Positions 34,840-44,249 of a DNA stretch of 64,000 bases are shown piece by piece. The notes beneath the pieces were generated by a model. The model ran no database searches, was not told the origin of the DNA, and saw nothing but the letters and a program-made list of their open reading frames with translations. The position numbers and the translations under genes are program-made. The stretch spans positions 248,001 to 312,000 of the forward strand of contig JACKIV010000003.1 in assembly GCA_020638285.1 (NCBI GenBank), given 5' to 3'. Position 1 is the first letter of the stretch, and each line of letters begins with the position of its first letter. The DNA comes from Rhodospirillales bacterium (lineage in GTDB: Bacteria; Pseudomonadota; Alphaproteobacteria; Micavibrionales; Micavibrionaceae).

Positions 34840-37803
34840 ATGAGTGCACGTCTTTCCGGAGTCCTTCCGATGCAAACCGCCCAAGCCCCCGCTGCCCTGT
34901 CCGAGGCCCAGTCTTTCCTGACCGGTGCAAATGCCGATTATATCGCACATCTTTACGCCCGATATTGTGTCAACCCCGGCGCGGTGGACGGGAGCTGGCA
35001 GTCTTTTTTTTCGGCCCTGAACGATAATGAAATCGCCCTTCTGGGAGAGTTGAACGGCGCGAGTTGGACTCCTGCGCAAAATCGCAAAGCCCGCAATTTC
35101 GACCACATGAGCGCTGGCGCAGGGGTGGGCGGAGAGACATCTCGCGCTCTGGATGCCCAGATTCGGGGGGCTGTGCCGGGGCCTTCTCCGGCCTCCGATG
35201 CCGCCATTCGCCGCGCCGCGACCGATTCGATTCGGGCGCTTCAGCTTGTCCGGGCCTATCGAGCGCGGGGCCATCTGATTGCCGATCTGGACCCTCTCGG
35301 CCTGCGCAAGCCCGAGTATCACCCCGAGTTGGATCCGGCGCATTATGGTTTTACGTCCGGGGATTATGACCGTCCGATTTTCATGAATGGCATGCTGGGG
35401 ATGGAAAGCGGGACGTTGCGCGAGATTCTTGACGCCCTGCGCCAGATTTATTGTTCAACCATCGGAGTCGAGTTTCTGCATCTGTCCGATCCTCAGGAAA
35501 AATCCTGGGTTCAGGAGCGAATCGAAGGGGCGCGAAACCAGACCGATTTTTCTGTCAACGGAAAACGGGCGATTCTTCAGCGTTTGATGGCGGCGGAGAT
35601 CTTTGAACAGTTTTTGCACCGCAAATATGTGGGAACCAAGCGATTCGGGCTTGATGGGGGCGAGGCGGTTGTTCCGGCGATTGAACAGATCATGAAACGC
35701 GGTGGCCAGATGGGCCTTAAGGAAATTGCCATCGGGATGTCTCATCGCGGGCGCCTGAATGTTCTGACCAATGTTCTGGGAAAGCCCTTTACGGCGATTT
35801 TCTCGGAATTTCAGGGGGGCACGTCCCAGCCCGAAGATGTTCAGGGTTCCGGCGACGTGAAATACCACCTTGGGACCTCCAGCGACCGGGATTTTGACGG
35901 CAACACGATTCATCTATCACTGACGGCGAATCCGTCGCACCTTGAGGCCGTCAACCCCGTCGTTATCGGCAAGGTCCGCGCCAAGCAGGTCCAGCGGGAT
36001 GACAAGGACAATCGTCAGGTTCTGGCCCTTCTTCTCCACGGAGACGCGGCCTTTGCGGGGCAGGGGCTTGTGGCCGAGACGCTCATGATTTCCGAGCTTC
36101 CGGGATACCGGATCGGCGGAACGATCCATATTGTTATCAACAACCAGATCGGCTTTACCACGACGCCGAAATACGGGCGGTCCGGCCCCTATTCGACGGA
36201 TGTGGCCAAGATGCTGGCCGCGCCGATTTTCCATGTCAACGGAGACGATCCCGAAGCCGTGGTCCATGTCGCGCGGATTGCAACGGAATTCCGGATGCAG
36301 TTTCGCAAAGACGTGGTGATTGATATTTTTTGCTATCGTCGTTTTGGTCATAATGAGGGTGACGAGCCGTCTTTTACCCAGCCCCTCATGTACCGGAAAA
36401 TCGCCGCCCAGGAATCCACACGGGCGCAGTACGCCCGGAAACTTGTGGCCGAGCGGGTTTTAACTCAAGGCGAAGTCGATGCGATGGCGATGGAGTTTAA
36501 CGCCTATCTGGAAAAGGCGTACGAGGCCACGACGGGCTATAAGCCGGGCAGTGCGGATTATCTCAAAGGGGTCTGGGAAGGGCTTGGGCTTGCTCCGGAT
36601 CCGGACAATCGACGCGGCGACACTGCTGTGGATGCATCCCGCGCGCGTCGTGTGGGGCTGGCTTTGACGGAAATTCCTGAAGGGTTCACCATCAATCCAA
36701 AGCTCCGGCGCGTGGTTGAGGCGCGGCGCAATATGATTGAAACCGGAGAAGGGTTTGACTGGGCAGCGGCAGAGCAACTGGCCTTTGGCGTTTTGATCGA
36801 CGAGGGTTATCCCGTTCGCCTGTCGGGGCAGGATGTCGGGCGCGGGACGTTCTCCCAGCGTCATGCCATCTGGTACGATCAGGAAACCGAGGAAAAGCAT
36901 ATTCCGGTTCAGCATATTCGCCCGGACCAGCCTCGTGCGGAGATCCATGACAGCCCCTTGTCCGAGGCGGCGGTTCTGGGATTTGAATATGGATATTCTC
37001 TGGCCGATCCGCGGACGCTTGTGATGTGGGAGGCGCAGTTTGGCGATTTCGCCAACGGGGCGCAGGTCATCATCGACCAGTTTATCGCCTCCGGCGAAAC
37101 CAAGTGGCTGCGCATGTCCGGTCTGGTTTTGCTTTTGCCTCATGGCTTTGAGGGGCAGGGGCCGGAGCATTCTTCCGCGCGTCTGGAGCGGTTTTTACAG
37201 CTTTCGGCGGAGGATAACTGGCAGGTGTGCAACTGCACGACTCCGGCGAATTACTTTCATGCGCTGCGTCGTCAGATTCACCGAGAATTCCGCAAGCCCC
37301 TCATTATGATGACGCCGAAGTCCTTGCTGCGCCATAAGTTATGCGTCTCTCCGCTTTCGGACATGATTCAGGGGTCGAGTTTCCACCGTATTCTGGACGA
37401 CAACGATGCGGCGTCCCTGTTGCCTCCCAAAGACCTGCGTCGAATTGTTTTGTGCAGTGGAAAGGTTTATTATGACCTTCTGGAAACGCGCCGCGATAAA
37501 GACCTTAAAGATGTGATGATTTTGCGTATTGAGCAGATTTATCCTTTCCCGAAAAGGCCGTTGGTCGAAATGCTTGCGGCTTCGCCAAAGGCCGACATCG
37601 TCTGGTGTCAGGAGGAGCCGCAGAATCAGGGCGCGTGGTTTTTTGTGGAACCTCTGATTGAGGCGGCCCTTAAGGATGCAGGCCATCAGGCGGGGCGGGC
37701 CCAGTATGTCGGGCGTGTTACGGCTGCGGCGCCTGCGACGGGGAGTTTGAAGCGGCATACGCAGGAACAGGCGCGACTTGTGTCCGAGGCGCTGGGTGGT
37801 TAG
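34840..37803 (+). CDS. sucA: 2-oxoglutarate dehydrogenase E1 component
   Basis: 987 residues, normal for alphaproteobacterial SucA. AGGA lies a few bases before the ATG at 34840; an open frame from 34783 would overlap the divergent cyclase. Motifs: GGEAVVPAIEQIMKRGG, IGMSHRGRLNVL, LHGDAAFAGQGLVAETL with NNQIGFTT for thiamine diphosphate and Mg, and RFGHNEGDEPSFTQP. It decarboxylates 2-oxoglutarate and passes the succinyl group to the E2 lipoyl domain in the TCA cycle. The usual downstream partners sucB and lpd are absent; the next genes are an unknown protein and recA. Confidence 0.97.
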   Translation: MSARLSGVLPMQTAQAPAALSEAQSFLTGANADYIAHLYARYCVNPGAVDGSWQSFFSALNDNEIALLGELNGASWTPAQNRKARNFDHMSAGAGVGGETSRALDAQIRGAVPGPSPASDAAIRRAATDSIRALQLVRAYRARGHLIADLDPLGLRKPEYHPELDPAHYGFTSGDYDRPIFMNGMLGMESGTLREILDALRQIYCSTIGVEFLHLSDPQEKSWVQERIEGARNQTDFSVNGKRAILQRLMAAEIFEQFLHRKYVGTKRFGLDGGEAVVPAIEQIMKRGGQMGLKEIAIGMSHRGRLNVLTNVLGKPFTAIFSEFQGGTSQPEDVQGSGDVKYHLGTSSDRDFDGNTIHLSLTANPSHLEAVNPVVIGKVRAKQVQRDDKDNRQVLALLLHGDAAFAGQGLVAETLMISELPGYRIGGTIHIVINNQIGFTTTPKYGRSGPYSTDVAKMLAAPIFHVNGDDPEAVVHVARIATEFRMQFRKDVVIDIFCYRRFGHNEGDEPSFTQPLMYRKIAAQESTRAQYARKLVAERVLTQGEVDAMAMEFNAYLEKAYEATTGYKPGSADYLKGVWEGLGLAPDPDNRRGDTAVDASRARRVGLALTEIPEGFTINPKLRRVVEARRNMIETGEGFDWAAAEQLAFGVLIDEGYPVRLSGQDVGRGTFSQRHAIWYDQETEEKHIPVQHIRPDQPRAEIHDSPLSEAAVLGFEYGYSLADPRTLVMWEAQFGDFANGAQVIIDQFIASGETKWLRMSGLVLLLPHGFEGQGPEHSSARLERFLQLSAEDNWQVCNCTTPANYFHALRRQIHREFRKPLIMMTPKSLLRHKLCVSPLSDMIQGSSFHRILDDNDAASLLPPKDLRRIVLCSGKVYYDLLETRRDKDLKDVMILRIEQIYPFPKRPLVEMLAASPKADIVWCQEEPQNQGAWFFVEPLIEAALKDAGHQAGRAQYVGRVTAAAPATGSLKRHTQEQARLVSEALGG

Positions 37804-37835
37804 ACTGGGGCAGGTTTTGGAAAGATGGAGGGGGC

Positions 37836-38414
37836 GTGCAGGATACCGACGATATCGAGTCTATATTTTCAACGCTTCCCGCGCAGGATGTCGATGCCCT
37901 GATTCGCCTGCCTTTCCGGGTGGGTGTGTGGATCAGTGCGAGCGATTCGACGGGGGGCGCGGAGTCCGAGGCCGATGAGCTGCGCGCGCTGGAGACGATT
38001 ATCGCTTCTTACGCTGAGGAATATCTGAAATCCGAATTTGTCCAGAAACTTCTGGAGAAAACGTTTTCGGGAAAAGATTCGTGGTCGCTCTGGGCCCAGA
38101 ATGTTGGTTCGGTTCCTGTTGAATGCGCGCGTTTGACGGAGATTTTGGAGTCTTATCTTCCTGCGCGAGAGGTCTCTGCCTTTCGGGAAAATCTCATGGA
38201 TATTGCGGTTGCGGTTGCCATGGTCTTTCGTGAGGAGGAGGATGCCGGGAGTAGAGCGCCTGTTCCCGGTTTTCTGGAAAGAATTTTGCGGGCTTTAGGA
38301 TTTTCTGCAAAAAAATCTATCCATGCGAATATCAGCCGTTCAGAGCTTAAGGCTTTGCGCACCCTTGCCAAGGCGTTAAAAGTCAGGGATCCGGCGCCTC
38401 TGTTTTCAGGATGA
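37836..38414 (+). CDS. cytoplasmic protein of unknown function
   Basis: 192 residues from a GTG start with GGAGGGGG a few bases before it, 32 bases after sucA. It is helix-rich and acidic, with no signal peptide or membrane span. A segment near residues 110-135 (REVSAFRENLMDIAVAVAMV) recalls the metal-binding helices of TerB-like proteins, but the usual acidic pairs are not clear, so I do not assign it. Probably co-transcribed with sucA. Confidence 0.6.
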   Translation: MQDTDDIESIFSTLPAQDVDALIRLPFRVGVWISASDSTGGAESEADELRALETIIASYAEEYLKSEFVQKLLEKTFSGKDSWSLWAQNVGSVPVECARLTEILESYLPAREVSAFRENLMDIAVAVAMVFREEEDAGSRAPVPGFLERILRALGFSAKKSIHANISRSELKALRTLAKALKVRDPAPLFSG

Positions 38415-38420
38415 TGGGGA

Positions 38421-38456
38421 CATGTTTTTTCTTCTTGCATCGAAGAACAAAACATG
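38421..38456. promoter_or_regulatory. imperfect inverted repeat upstream of recA
   Basis: CATGTTTT with AAAACATG, and inside them TCTTC with GAAGA, around TTGCATC. It lies about 95 bases before the recA start and just after the unknown gene. It may be a regulator site or the terminator of the upstream unit. It does not match the GTTC-N7-GTTC box of alphaproteobacterial LexA. Confidence 0.45.
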
Positions 38457-38551
38457 CACGATAAGACTATGATTCGGTCTGGCTGGTGAGGCGTGGGTAC
38501 GCCTTGGGGCTGTTTTTTTGGTGTGTCATAAGGTTCTCAAGGAAAAAAGAA

Positions 38552-39688
38552 ATGAGCATAACGCCTCTTAAATCCGACTCCAGGACGGTTTCTCCCGAAA
38601 AACAAAAGGCGCTGGATGCTGCGTTGGCGCAAATTGAGCGGGCCTTTGGAAAAGGCTCCATCATGCGCCTTCATGGGAGCGAGAACACGATGGAGGTTGA
38701 GGCGATTTCCACCGGGTCTTTGGGGTTGGATATTGCCTTGGGAATAGGCGGTTTGCCGCGTGGGCGAATTATTGAAATCTATGGGCCTGAAAGCTCCGGA
38801 AAGACCACTTTGGCGCTTCAGGTGATGGCAGAGGCGCAGAAAACCGGTGGGACCTGTGCCATTGTTGATGCCGAACATGCTCTGGACCCGTCTTATGCAA
38901 AAAAACTTGGTGTGGATATTGACGATCTCCTGATTTCCCAACCCGATACGGGGGAGCAGGCGCTTGAGATTTGTGATACGCTCGTGCGTTCCGGAGCCAT
39001 TGACGTTCTGGTAATCGATTCGGTTGCGGCTTTGGTTCCAAAGGCGGAACTGGAAGGTGAGATGGGAGATTCGCATGTGGGACTTCAGGCTCGCCTGATG
39101 TCTCAGGCTCTTCGGAAACTGACCAGTTCCATTTCCCGTTCGCGGACCTGCGTCATCTTTATCAACCAAATCCGTATGAAAATCGGTGTGATGTTTGGTT
39201 CTCCTGAAACGACGACGGGGGGGAACGCGCTCAAATTCTATGCCTCTGTTCGCCTTGATATTCGTCGGATTGGCTCGATCAAGGACAAGGAAACGGTGGT
39301 CGGGAATCAGACCCGCGTCAAGGTGGTTAAAAATAAAATGGCTCCTCCCTTCCGTCAGGTTGAGTTTGACATTATGTACGGGGAGGGAATCTCCAAAACG
39401 GGGGAGATTATAGATTTGGGGGTTCAGGCCAATCTGATTGAAAAATCCGGTGCGTGGTTTGCCGCCGAAGGGGAAAAAATCGGGCAGGGGCGTGAAAACT
39501 CCAAGCAATATCTGCGGGATCATCCGGATCTGATGGCGCGTCTGGAGTCCAAAATCCGGGCAAATGCCGGGCTTGTGGCGGATGCGATGCTGGCTGGACC
39601 GGAGAGCCCGGAGGAAGCTGCAGACGCGGCTGCAGGTCCCCTTGAGGCCGTTGATCCTCCCGCCAAGGGCCGAAAAGCGGCGGGGTAG
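38552..39688 (+). CDS. recA: recombinase A
   Basis: 378 residues; the ATG at 38552 follows AAGGA. An in-frame start at 38486 would add 22 residues unlike RecA. Motifs: GPESSGKTT (Walker A), [20 protein letters not shown] (Walker B and L1), [20 protein letters not shown] (L2 region). The last 40 residues are an acidic, Ala/Pro-rich tail. Known role: strand exchange in homologous recombination and activation of LexA self-cleavage. It has its own weak terminator at 39762. Confidence 0.98.
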   Translation: MSITPLKSDSRTVSPEKQKALDAALAQIERAFGKGSIMRLHGSENTMEVEAISTGSLGLDIALGIGGLPRGRIIEIYGPESSGKTTLALQVMAEAQKTGGTCAIVDAEHALDPSYAKKLGVDIDDLLISQPDTGEQALEICDTLVRSGAIDVLVIDSVAALVPKAELEGEMGDSHVGLQARLMSQALRKLTSSISRSRTCVIFINQIRMKIGVMFGSPETTTGGNALKFYASVRLDIRRIGSIKDKETVVGNQTRVKVVKNKMAPPFRQVEFDIMYGEGISKTGEIIDLGVQANLIEKSGAWFAAEGEKIGQGRENSKQYLRDHPDLMARLESKIRANAGLVADAMLAGPESPEEAADAAAGPLEAVDPPAKGRKAAG

Positions 39689-39991
39689 ATGATTAAGATA
39701 AGCGGCGGAGTTGTTTTTCTGTGTCTGCCGTGTTCTGGAATGGGATGTTGCTTTAGGGAAGGGCGTTTTTGAAACGCTTTGACTTTTATCCTTTTCCGTG
39801 ACATACCGCTTTCGTGCGTGGATCGGGGGGTAAATCCGGTTTGCGGTTGACTGTAAAGGGTTAAGGGCGTTCTTTTGCCCTTTGCTGTCCGCCGAAATCC
39901 GGTTTCCCGCTCGCTGCGCTGTATGGAAACAGCCGTTTTGTCTTTCCAGGCAGAGTCGGTTTGATGGATAAATCAGGAAAGGTTGCATCAC
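39689..39991. other. non-coding interval between recA and pnp
   Basis: Besides the terminator candidate at 39762, it contains TTGACT at 39848 without a convincing -10 box, and a hairpin AAGGGC/GCCCTT at 39863-39883 that could be part of the pnp leader. No rpsO or other gene is seen, although rpsO commonly precedes pnp in proteobacteria. Confidence 0.6.
39762..39788 (+). terminator. possible terminator after recA
   Basis: GCGTTT and AAACGC form a six-base-pair stem around TTG, followed by TTTGACTTTT, about 75 bases after the recA stop. Confidence 0.5.
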
Positions 39992-42115
39992 ATGTTTAAT
40001 GTTTACCGTAAAGAGATTGAATTCGCAGGTCGTACACTCATTCTTGAAACAGGAAAAATTGCACGTCAGGCTGATGGCGCTGTGATGGCTACGATTGGCG
40101 GGACAACGGTTTTGTGTACTGTCGTCGGATCCAGAACGACCAAGCCGGGACAGGATTTCTTCCCCTTGAGTGTTCATTATCAGGAAAAAACCTTTGCAGC
40201 AGGCAAAATTCCCGGTGGGTTTTTCAAGCGTGAAGGTCGTCCTACCGAAATGGAGACCCTGACATCCCGTCTTATCGATCGTCCCATTCGCCCGCTGTTT
40301 CCGGAGGGATTTCTCAATGAAGTTCAGGTCGTTGCAACGGTTTTATCGCACGATCTTTCCAACAGTGCAGACATTGTTGCGATGATTGGTTGTTCGGCAG
40401 CTCTGACGATTTCCGGAATTCCCTTTATGGGGCCGATTGCTGGATGCAGAATCGGGTACAAAAATGATGCTTTTCTCTTCAATCCGACGATTCAGGAGAT
40501 GGAAGGCAGTATTCTTGATCTGGTCGTGGCGGGAACTGCAGACGGGATTTTGATGGTGGAGTCCGAAGCGCGCGAGCTTTCTGAAGAAAAAATGCTCGAT
40601 GCCGTTATGGCAGGTTGGAAGGCCTTCCAGCCTGTTATTCAGGCTATTATCGATCTGGCCGAGATGTGCGCGAAAGACCCTTGGGATGTGCCGGTTATTC
40701 CGGAACCCGTCAAAGCGATGATTGATGTGTTGCATGGAAAGTACTATGCGCCCTTGGTTGAGGCCTATAAGGAGCCGATCAAGCAAATTCGTCAGGAAAA
40801 AGTTTCTTCTCTGCGGGGGCAGGCTATTGCCGCTCTCAAAAATGAAGAGCAGGGGCTGAGTGAAAATATTGTTTCCGCGAAGTTTCATGATCTGGAGGCT
40901 GAAGTCGTTCGTACGCGCATTCTGCGTGATGGCGCACGAATCGATGGGCGGGACACGAAAACGGTTCGTACGATCGTAGCCGATGTCGGTGTTTTGCCGC
41001 GTACGCATGGTTCTGCTCTCTTTACGCGTGGTGAGACTCAGGCCCTTGTCGTAACCACCCTTGGAACCGGACAGGATGAGCAGATCATTGATGCTTTGAC
41101 GGGCGAATACAGGGAGCGGTTTATGCTTCACTACAACTTTCCCCCCTATTCTGTGGGAGAATGTGGACGCATGGGTAGTCCAGGACGTCGTGAAATTGGC
41201 CATGGAAAGCTGGCCTGGCGGGCGATTCGGCCAGTAATGCCTAAGCCTGAGGAGTTTCCTTATACAATTCGTACGGTTTCAGAAATTACGGAGTCCAACG
41301 GATCCAGTTCCATGGCGACGGTTTGCGGCACGTCTCTTTCTCTTATGGATGCCGGCGTTCCCATGCCGCGCCCGGTTGCGGGAATTGCAATGGGTTTGAT
41401 CAAGGAAGGCTCTGATTTTGCGGTTCTGACTGATATCTTGGGCGATGAAGATCACCTTGGCGATATGGATTTCAAGGTCGCAGGGACGGATCGTGGTGTG
41501 ACCGCCCTTCAGATGGATATCAAGATCACCTCTATCACAGAGGAAATCATGAGAATTGCCTTGGCTCAGGCGAAGGAAGGGCGCATTCATATCCTTGGCG
41601 AAATGAGCCGGGCCTTGTCTTCTGCGCGTGGCGAGATCAGCCAGCATGCGCCTCAAATTGCCACTTTGACGGTTCCGAAGGACAAAATCAGGGACGTAAT
41701 CGGGACGGGCGGAAAGGTGATTCGGGAAATCGTCGAAAAGACCGGGACCAAAATCGATATCGAAGATGATGGGACTATAAAAGTTTCCGCAACGGATCTG
41801 GCGGCGATTGAGGCGGCGATTGAGATCATCCGGGGCATTACAGAGGAGCCCGAGATCGGTCGTGTTTACAATGGCACTGTGGCCAAGGCTGCGGATTTCG
41901 GGGCTTTTGTAACATTTATGCCGGGCAAGGATGGTCTTGTCCATATTTCAGAGCTGGCTGACCATCGCGTAGGAAAGACAACGGAAGTTGTCCGCGAGGG
42001 CGACAAAGTAAAGGTCATGGTTATCGGATTTGATGAGCGTGGAAAAATTAAATTGTCCATGAAGCGTGTCGATCAGGAGACCGGTCACGCTATCGTCAAG
42101 AAAGAAGCCGGGTGA
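39992..42115 (+). CDS. pnp: polyribonucleotide nucleotidyltransferase
   Basis: 707 residues; AGGAAAGG precedes the ATG at 39992, a TTG lies three codons earlier. Two RNase PH-like domains (about residues 10-225 and 300-545) are joined by a helical linker, with [20 protein letters not shown] and [11 protein letters not shown] as landmarks, then a KH domain ([17 protein letters not shown], about 560-615) and an S1 domain ([20 protein letters not shown], about 625-690). It degrades RNA 3' to 5' using phosphate and is part of RNA decay complexes. The long glutamate-rich tail seen in some relatives is missing. A strong terminator follows. Confidence 0.98.
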   Translation: MFNVYRKEIEFAGRTLILETGKIARQADGAVMATIGGTTVLCTVVGSRTTKPGQDFFPLSVHYQEKTFAAGKIPGGFFKREGRPTEMETLTSRLIDRPIRPLFPEGFLNEVQVVATVLSHDLSNSADIVAMIGCSAALTISGIPFMGPIAGCRIGYKNDAFLFNPTIQEMEGSILDLVVAGTADGILMVESEARELSEEKMLDAVMAGWKAFQPVIQAIIDLAEMCAKDPWDVPVIPEPVKAMIDVLHGKYYAPLVEAYKEPIKQIRQEKVSSLRGQAIAALKNEEQGLSENIVSAKFHDLEAEVVRTRILRDGARIDGRDTKTVRTIVADVGVLPRTHGSALFTRGETQALVVTTLGTGQDEQIIDALTGEYRERFMLHYNFPPYSVGECGRMGSPGRREIGHGKLAWRAIRPVMPKPEEFPYTIRTVSEITESNGSSSMATVCGTSLSLMDAGVPMPRPVAGIAMGLIKEGSDFAVLTDILGDEDHLGDMDFKVAGTDRGVTALQMDIKITSITEEIMRIALAQAKEGRIHILGEMSRALSSARGEISQHAPQIATLTVPKDKIRDVIGTGGKVIREIVEKTGTKIDIEDDGTIKVSATDLAAIEAAIEIIRGITEEPEIGRVYNGTVAKAADFGAFVTFMPGKDGLVHISELADHRVGKTTEVVREGDKVKVMVIGFDERGKIKLSMKRVDQETGHAIVKKEAG

Positions 42116-42148
42116 TCTTCTGCCTGAACAGTCTCAAGTCAAGATCGA

Positions 42149-42184
42149 AAAACCCGTTCTGAGCTTTCAGGGCGGGTTTTTTCT
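42149..42184 (+). terminator. Rho-independent terminator after pnp
   Basis: AAAACCCG pairs with CGGGTTTT, followed by TTC and further T. It lies between pnp and the convergent DUF2059 gene. Confidence 0.85.
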
Positions 42185-42205
42185 TCATTTCTTTATGTTG
42201 TTTTT

Positions 42206-42712
42206 TTATTTTATAGATCCGGGGGCAGAACCGGTGCGAACCTGCATCATGGCGCGGTCGAGCATTTGATAGATGACAGGCTCAATTTTTTTCTGATAAT
42301 CTGGGAATTTCTCACTTGCAGATTGGGCTTCCGGTTTTTCGTAGTAATCGACCATTGCTTTGAGTTCCGGAACACTGAAGGTTTCCGCCATAGCCTCAAT
42401 GGACGTTTTTTCAAGCGCTTTGTAATCAATGATCCTCTTTATCGAGAGAATAAAAGCCTGCTGTTCTTCCACGGGAAGGCCGCTGCGGGCGACCTGTTCG
42501 ATTGCGGAATCAATCTGTTTGCGTGCGGGGCGGATTTTGTGCATCTTTTCCGATAAATCCAGTCGTATCGCCATGTCACCTGCATTTGTGCCATGTTTGA
42601 GAGATTCAAATGTCGTTGAAGGTGATTCTCTGGCTTCTGTCTGTGCCTGAGCGGGTGCCCATGCCTGAGACAGCATGAAGAGTATGACAAAAAATGAAAG
42701 AAGACATCGCAT
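42206..42712 (-). CDS. DUF2059 exported protein
   Basis: 168 residues with a signal peptide (1-23, ending AQA). The second half is a DUF2059 helical domain, with MAETFSVPELKAMVDYYEKP and the following SASEKFPDYQKKI typical of the family. Periplasmic; no activity is established for it. It is convergent with pnp and lies 70 bases after trmFO on the same strand. Confidence 0.85.
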   Translation of the reverse strand: MRCLLSFFVILFMLSQAWAPAQAQTEARESPSTTFESLKHGTNAGDMAIRLDLSEKMHKIRPARKQIDSAIEQVARSGLPVEEQQAFILSIKRIIDYKALEKTSIEAMAETFSVPELKAMVDYYEKPEAQSASEKFPDYQKKIEPVIYQMLDRAMMQVRTGSAPGSIK

Positions 42713-42781
42713 GGACTACCCCCGAACAAACCTTTGATCCTTCGATTGTGAGGCATTTATACATAGCCCGAAAGGAAAATT

Positions 42782-44179
42782 TTATTCCCCGCAGACGAGA
42801 TTTCTCTGGTCGTCAGGGCTTTTTCCGTGACGGCATTCCTGCGCTGCGATCCAGATTTCCAGATCGGCCCGCGCTCGCAATGAGAGGGCTTTTTTTCGCT
42901 CCCGCCCCTTGGGGGCATCGTCGATCGGAGGGAAGAGTCCGAAATTCACGTTCATGGGCTGGAACGTCTGATCCTGCGCGCCGCTTGTGATGTGGCCAAG
43001 CAAGGCTCCCATCGCGCTTGTGCGGGGCGGTGGTACAACCGGAATCCCCAGACGTTCCCACGCCGCAAAGCGTCCGGCCATCAGACCGATGGCGGCGCTT
43101 TCGACATAACCCTCGCACCCTGTTATTTGTCCGGCAAAACGTAAACGGGGCTGGGATTTAAGTTGAAGGATATCATTTAACAGTCTGGGAGAATTCATGA
43201 AAGTATTTCTGTGAAGTCCTCCAAGGCGTGCGAATTCGGCCTGCTCCAGCCCTGGAATCATGCGGAACACACGGACCTGATCGGCATATTTCATTTTCGT
43301 CTGAAATCCAACCATATTGTATAGTGTTCCCAATGCGTTATCCTGCCGAAGCTGAAGGACTGCATGAGCTCTTTGTCCGGTGCGCGGATCGGTCAGGCCA
43401 ACAGGTTTCATGGGACCAAATCGCAGGGTTTCCAAGCCTCGCGCCGCCATAACTTCAACGGGCATACAGCCTTCGAAATAGGGCGTATCTTTTTCCCAGT
43501 CTTTGAAGTCCGTTTTTTCGGCGGCCAGAAGTTCTGCGACAAAGGATTCGTATGTTTCACGGTCCAAAGGACAGTTGATATAGTCCGATCCGGTTCCGGC
43601 GGGGCCCTCCTTGTCATAGCGCGACTGCATCCAGGCGACATCAAAATTGATGCTTTCGCGGTGAACGATCGGGGCAATGGCGTCGAAAAAGGCAAGCGAC
43701 TCCTCTCCGGTCAAGGTCCGGATGGCATCGGCCAAGCCCGCTCCGGTCAAGGGGCCTGTTGCGATAATGACGCTTGACCAGTCGGCAGGCGGGAGAGCGC
43801 TGATTTCTTCCGGCGCCACACGCACGAGCGGATGCGCGGTCAAAGCCGCCGTCACCCCTTTTGAAAAGGCTTCCCGATCCACGGCCAGCGCTCCCCCCGC
43901 CGGAACAGCTACGCGGTCGGCTTCGCGCATGATAAGCGCGTTACATTGCCGCATCTCAGCATGCAACAAACCGACCGCGTTATAGTCCGCATCGTCGGAT
44001 CGAAAGGAATTTGAACAGACCAGTTCCGCCATTCCTCCCGTCTGGTGTGCTGGCGTCATGCGGGCGGGACGCATTTCGTGCAAAATGACGGGAACCCCAA
44101 GTGTTGCGATTTGCCATGCGGCTTCGCTTCCGGCCAGCCCGGCACCGATAACATGAACGGGATCCAAAGATGCATCCAT
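42782..44179 (-). CDS. trmFO: methylenetetrahydrofolate-tRNA-(uracil-5-)-methyltransferase
   Basis: 465 residues from the ATG at 44179; the frame is open to 44368 but there it overlaps pbpC. The N-terminal FAD-binding motif [16 protein letters not shown] is followed by [17 protein letters not shown] and, later, [15 protein letters not shown], the typical TrmFO landmarks. It methylates U54 of tRNA to ribothymidine using methylenetetrahydrofolate and FAD, replacing the SAM-dependent TrmA. It sits last in an A2M-pbpC-trmFO strand run, probably by position only. Confidence 0.96.
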   Translation of the reverse strand: MDASLDPVHVIGAGLAGSEAAWQIATLGVPVILHEMRPARMTPAHQTGGMAELVCSNSFRSDDADYNAVGLLHAEMRQCNALIMREADRVAVPAGGALAVDREAFSKGVTAALTAHPLVRVAPEEISALPPADWSSVIIATGPLTGAGLADAIRTLTGEESLAFFDAIAPIVHRESINFDVAWMQSRYDKEGPAGTGSDYINCPLDRETYESFVAELLAAEKTDFKDWEKDTPYFEGCMPVEVMAARGLETLRFGPMKPVGLTDPRTGQRAHAVLQLRQDNALGTLYNMVGFQTKMKYADQVRVFRMIPGLEQAEFARLGGLHRNTFMNSPRLLNDILQLKSQPRLRFAGQITGCEGYVESAAIGLMAGRFAAWERLGIPVVPPPRTSAMGALLGHITSGAQDQTFQPMNVNFGLFPPIDDAPKGRERKKALSLRARADLEIWIAAQECRHGKSPDDQRNLVCGE

Positions 44180-44249
44180 TTTTCTGAAAAACCCTCTCGC
44201 TGAAGAATTAACATCTAACAGACAATCTTGCATCGCGTCGAGAGCTTTA

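Noticed and set aside
39863..39883. Terminator
   Set aside because: The AAGGGC/GCCCTT hairpin has only three T after it and lies too far from recA; it is more likely a pnp leader hairpin.
38537..40177. Minus-strand open frame of 546 codons across recA and pnp
   Set aside because: It is antisense to two certain genes, is rich in Arg, His and Asn, and shows no domain; it is a by-product of codon bias on the other strand.
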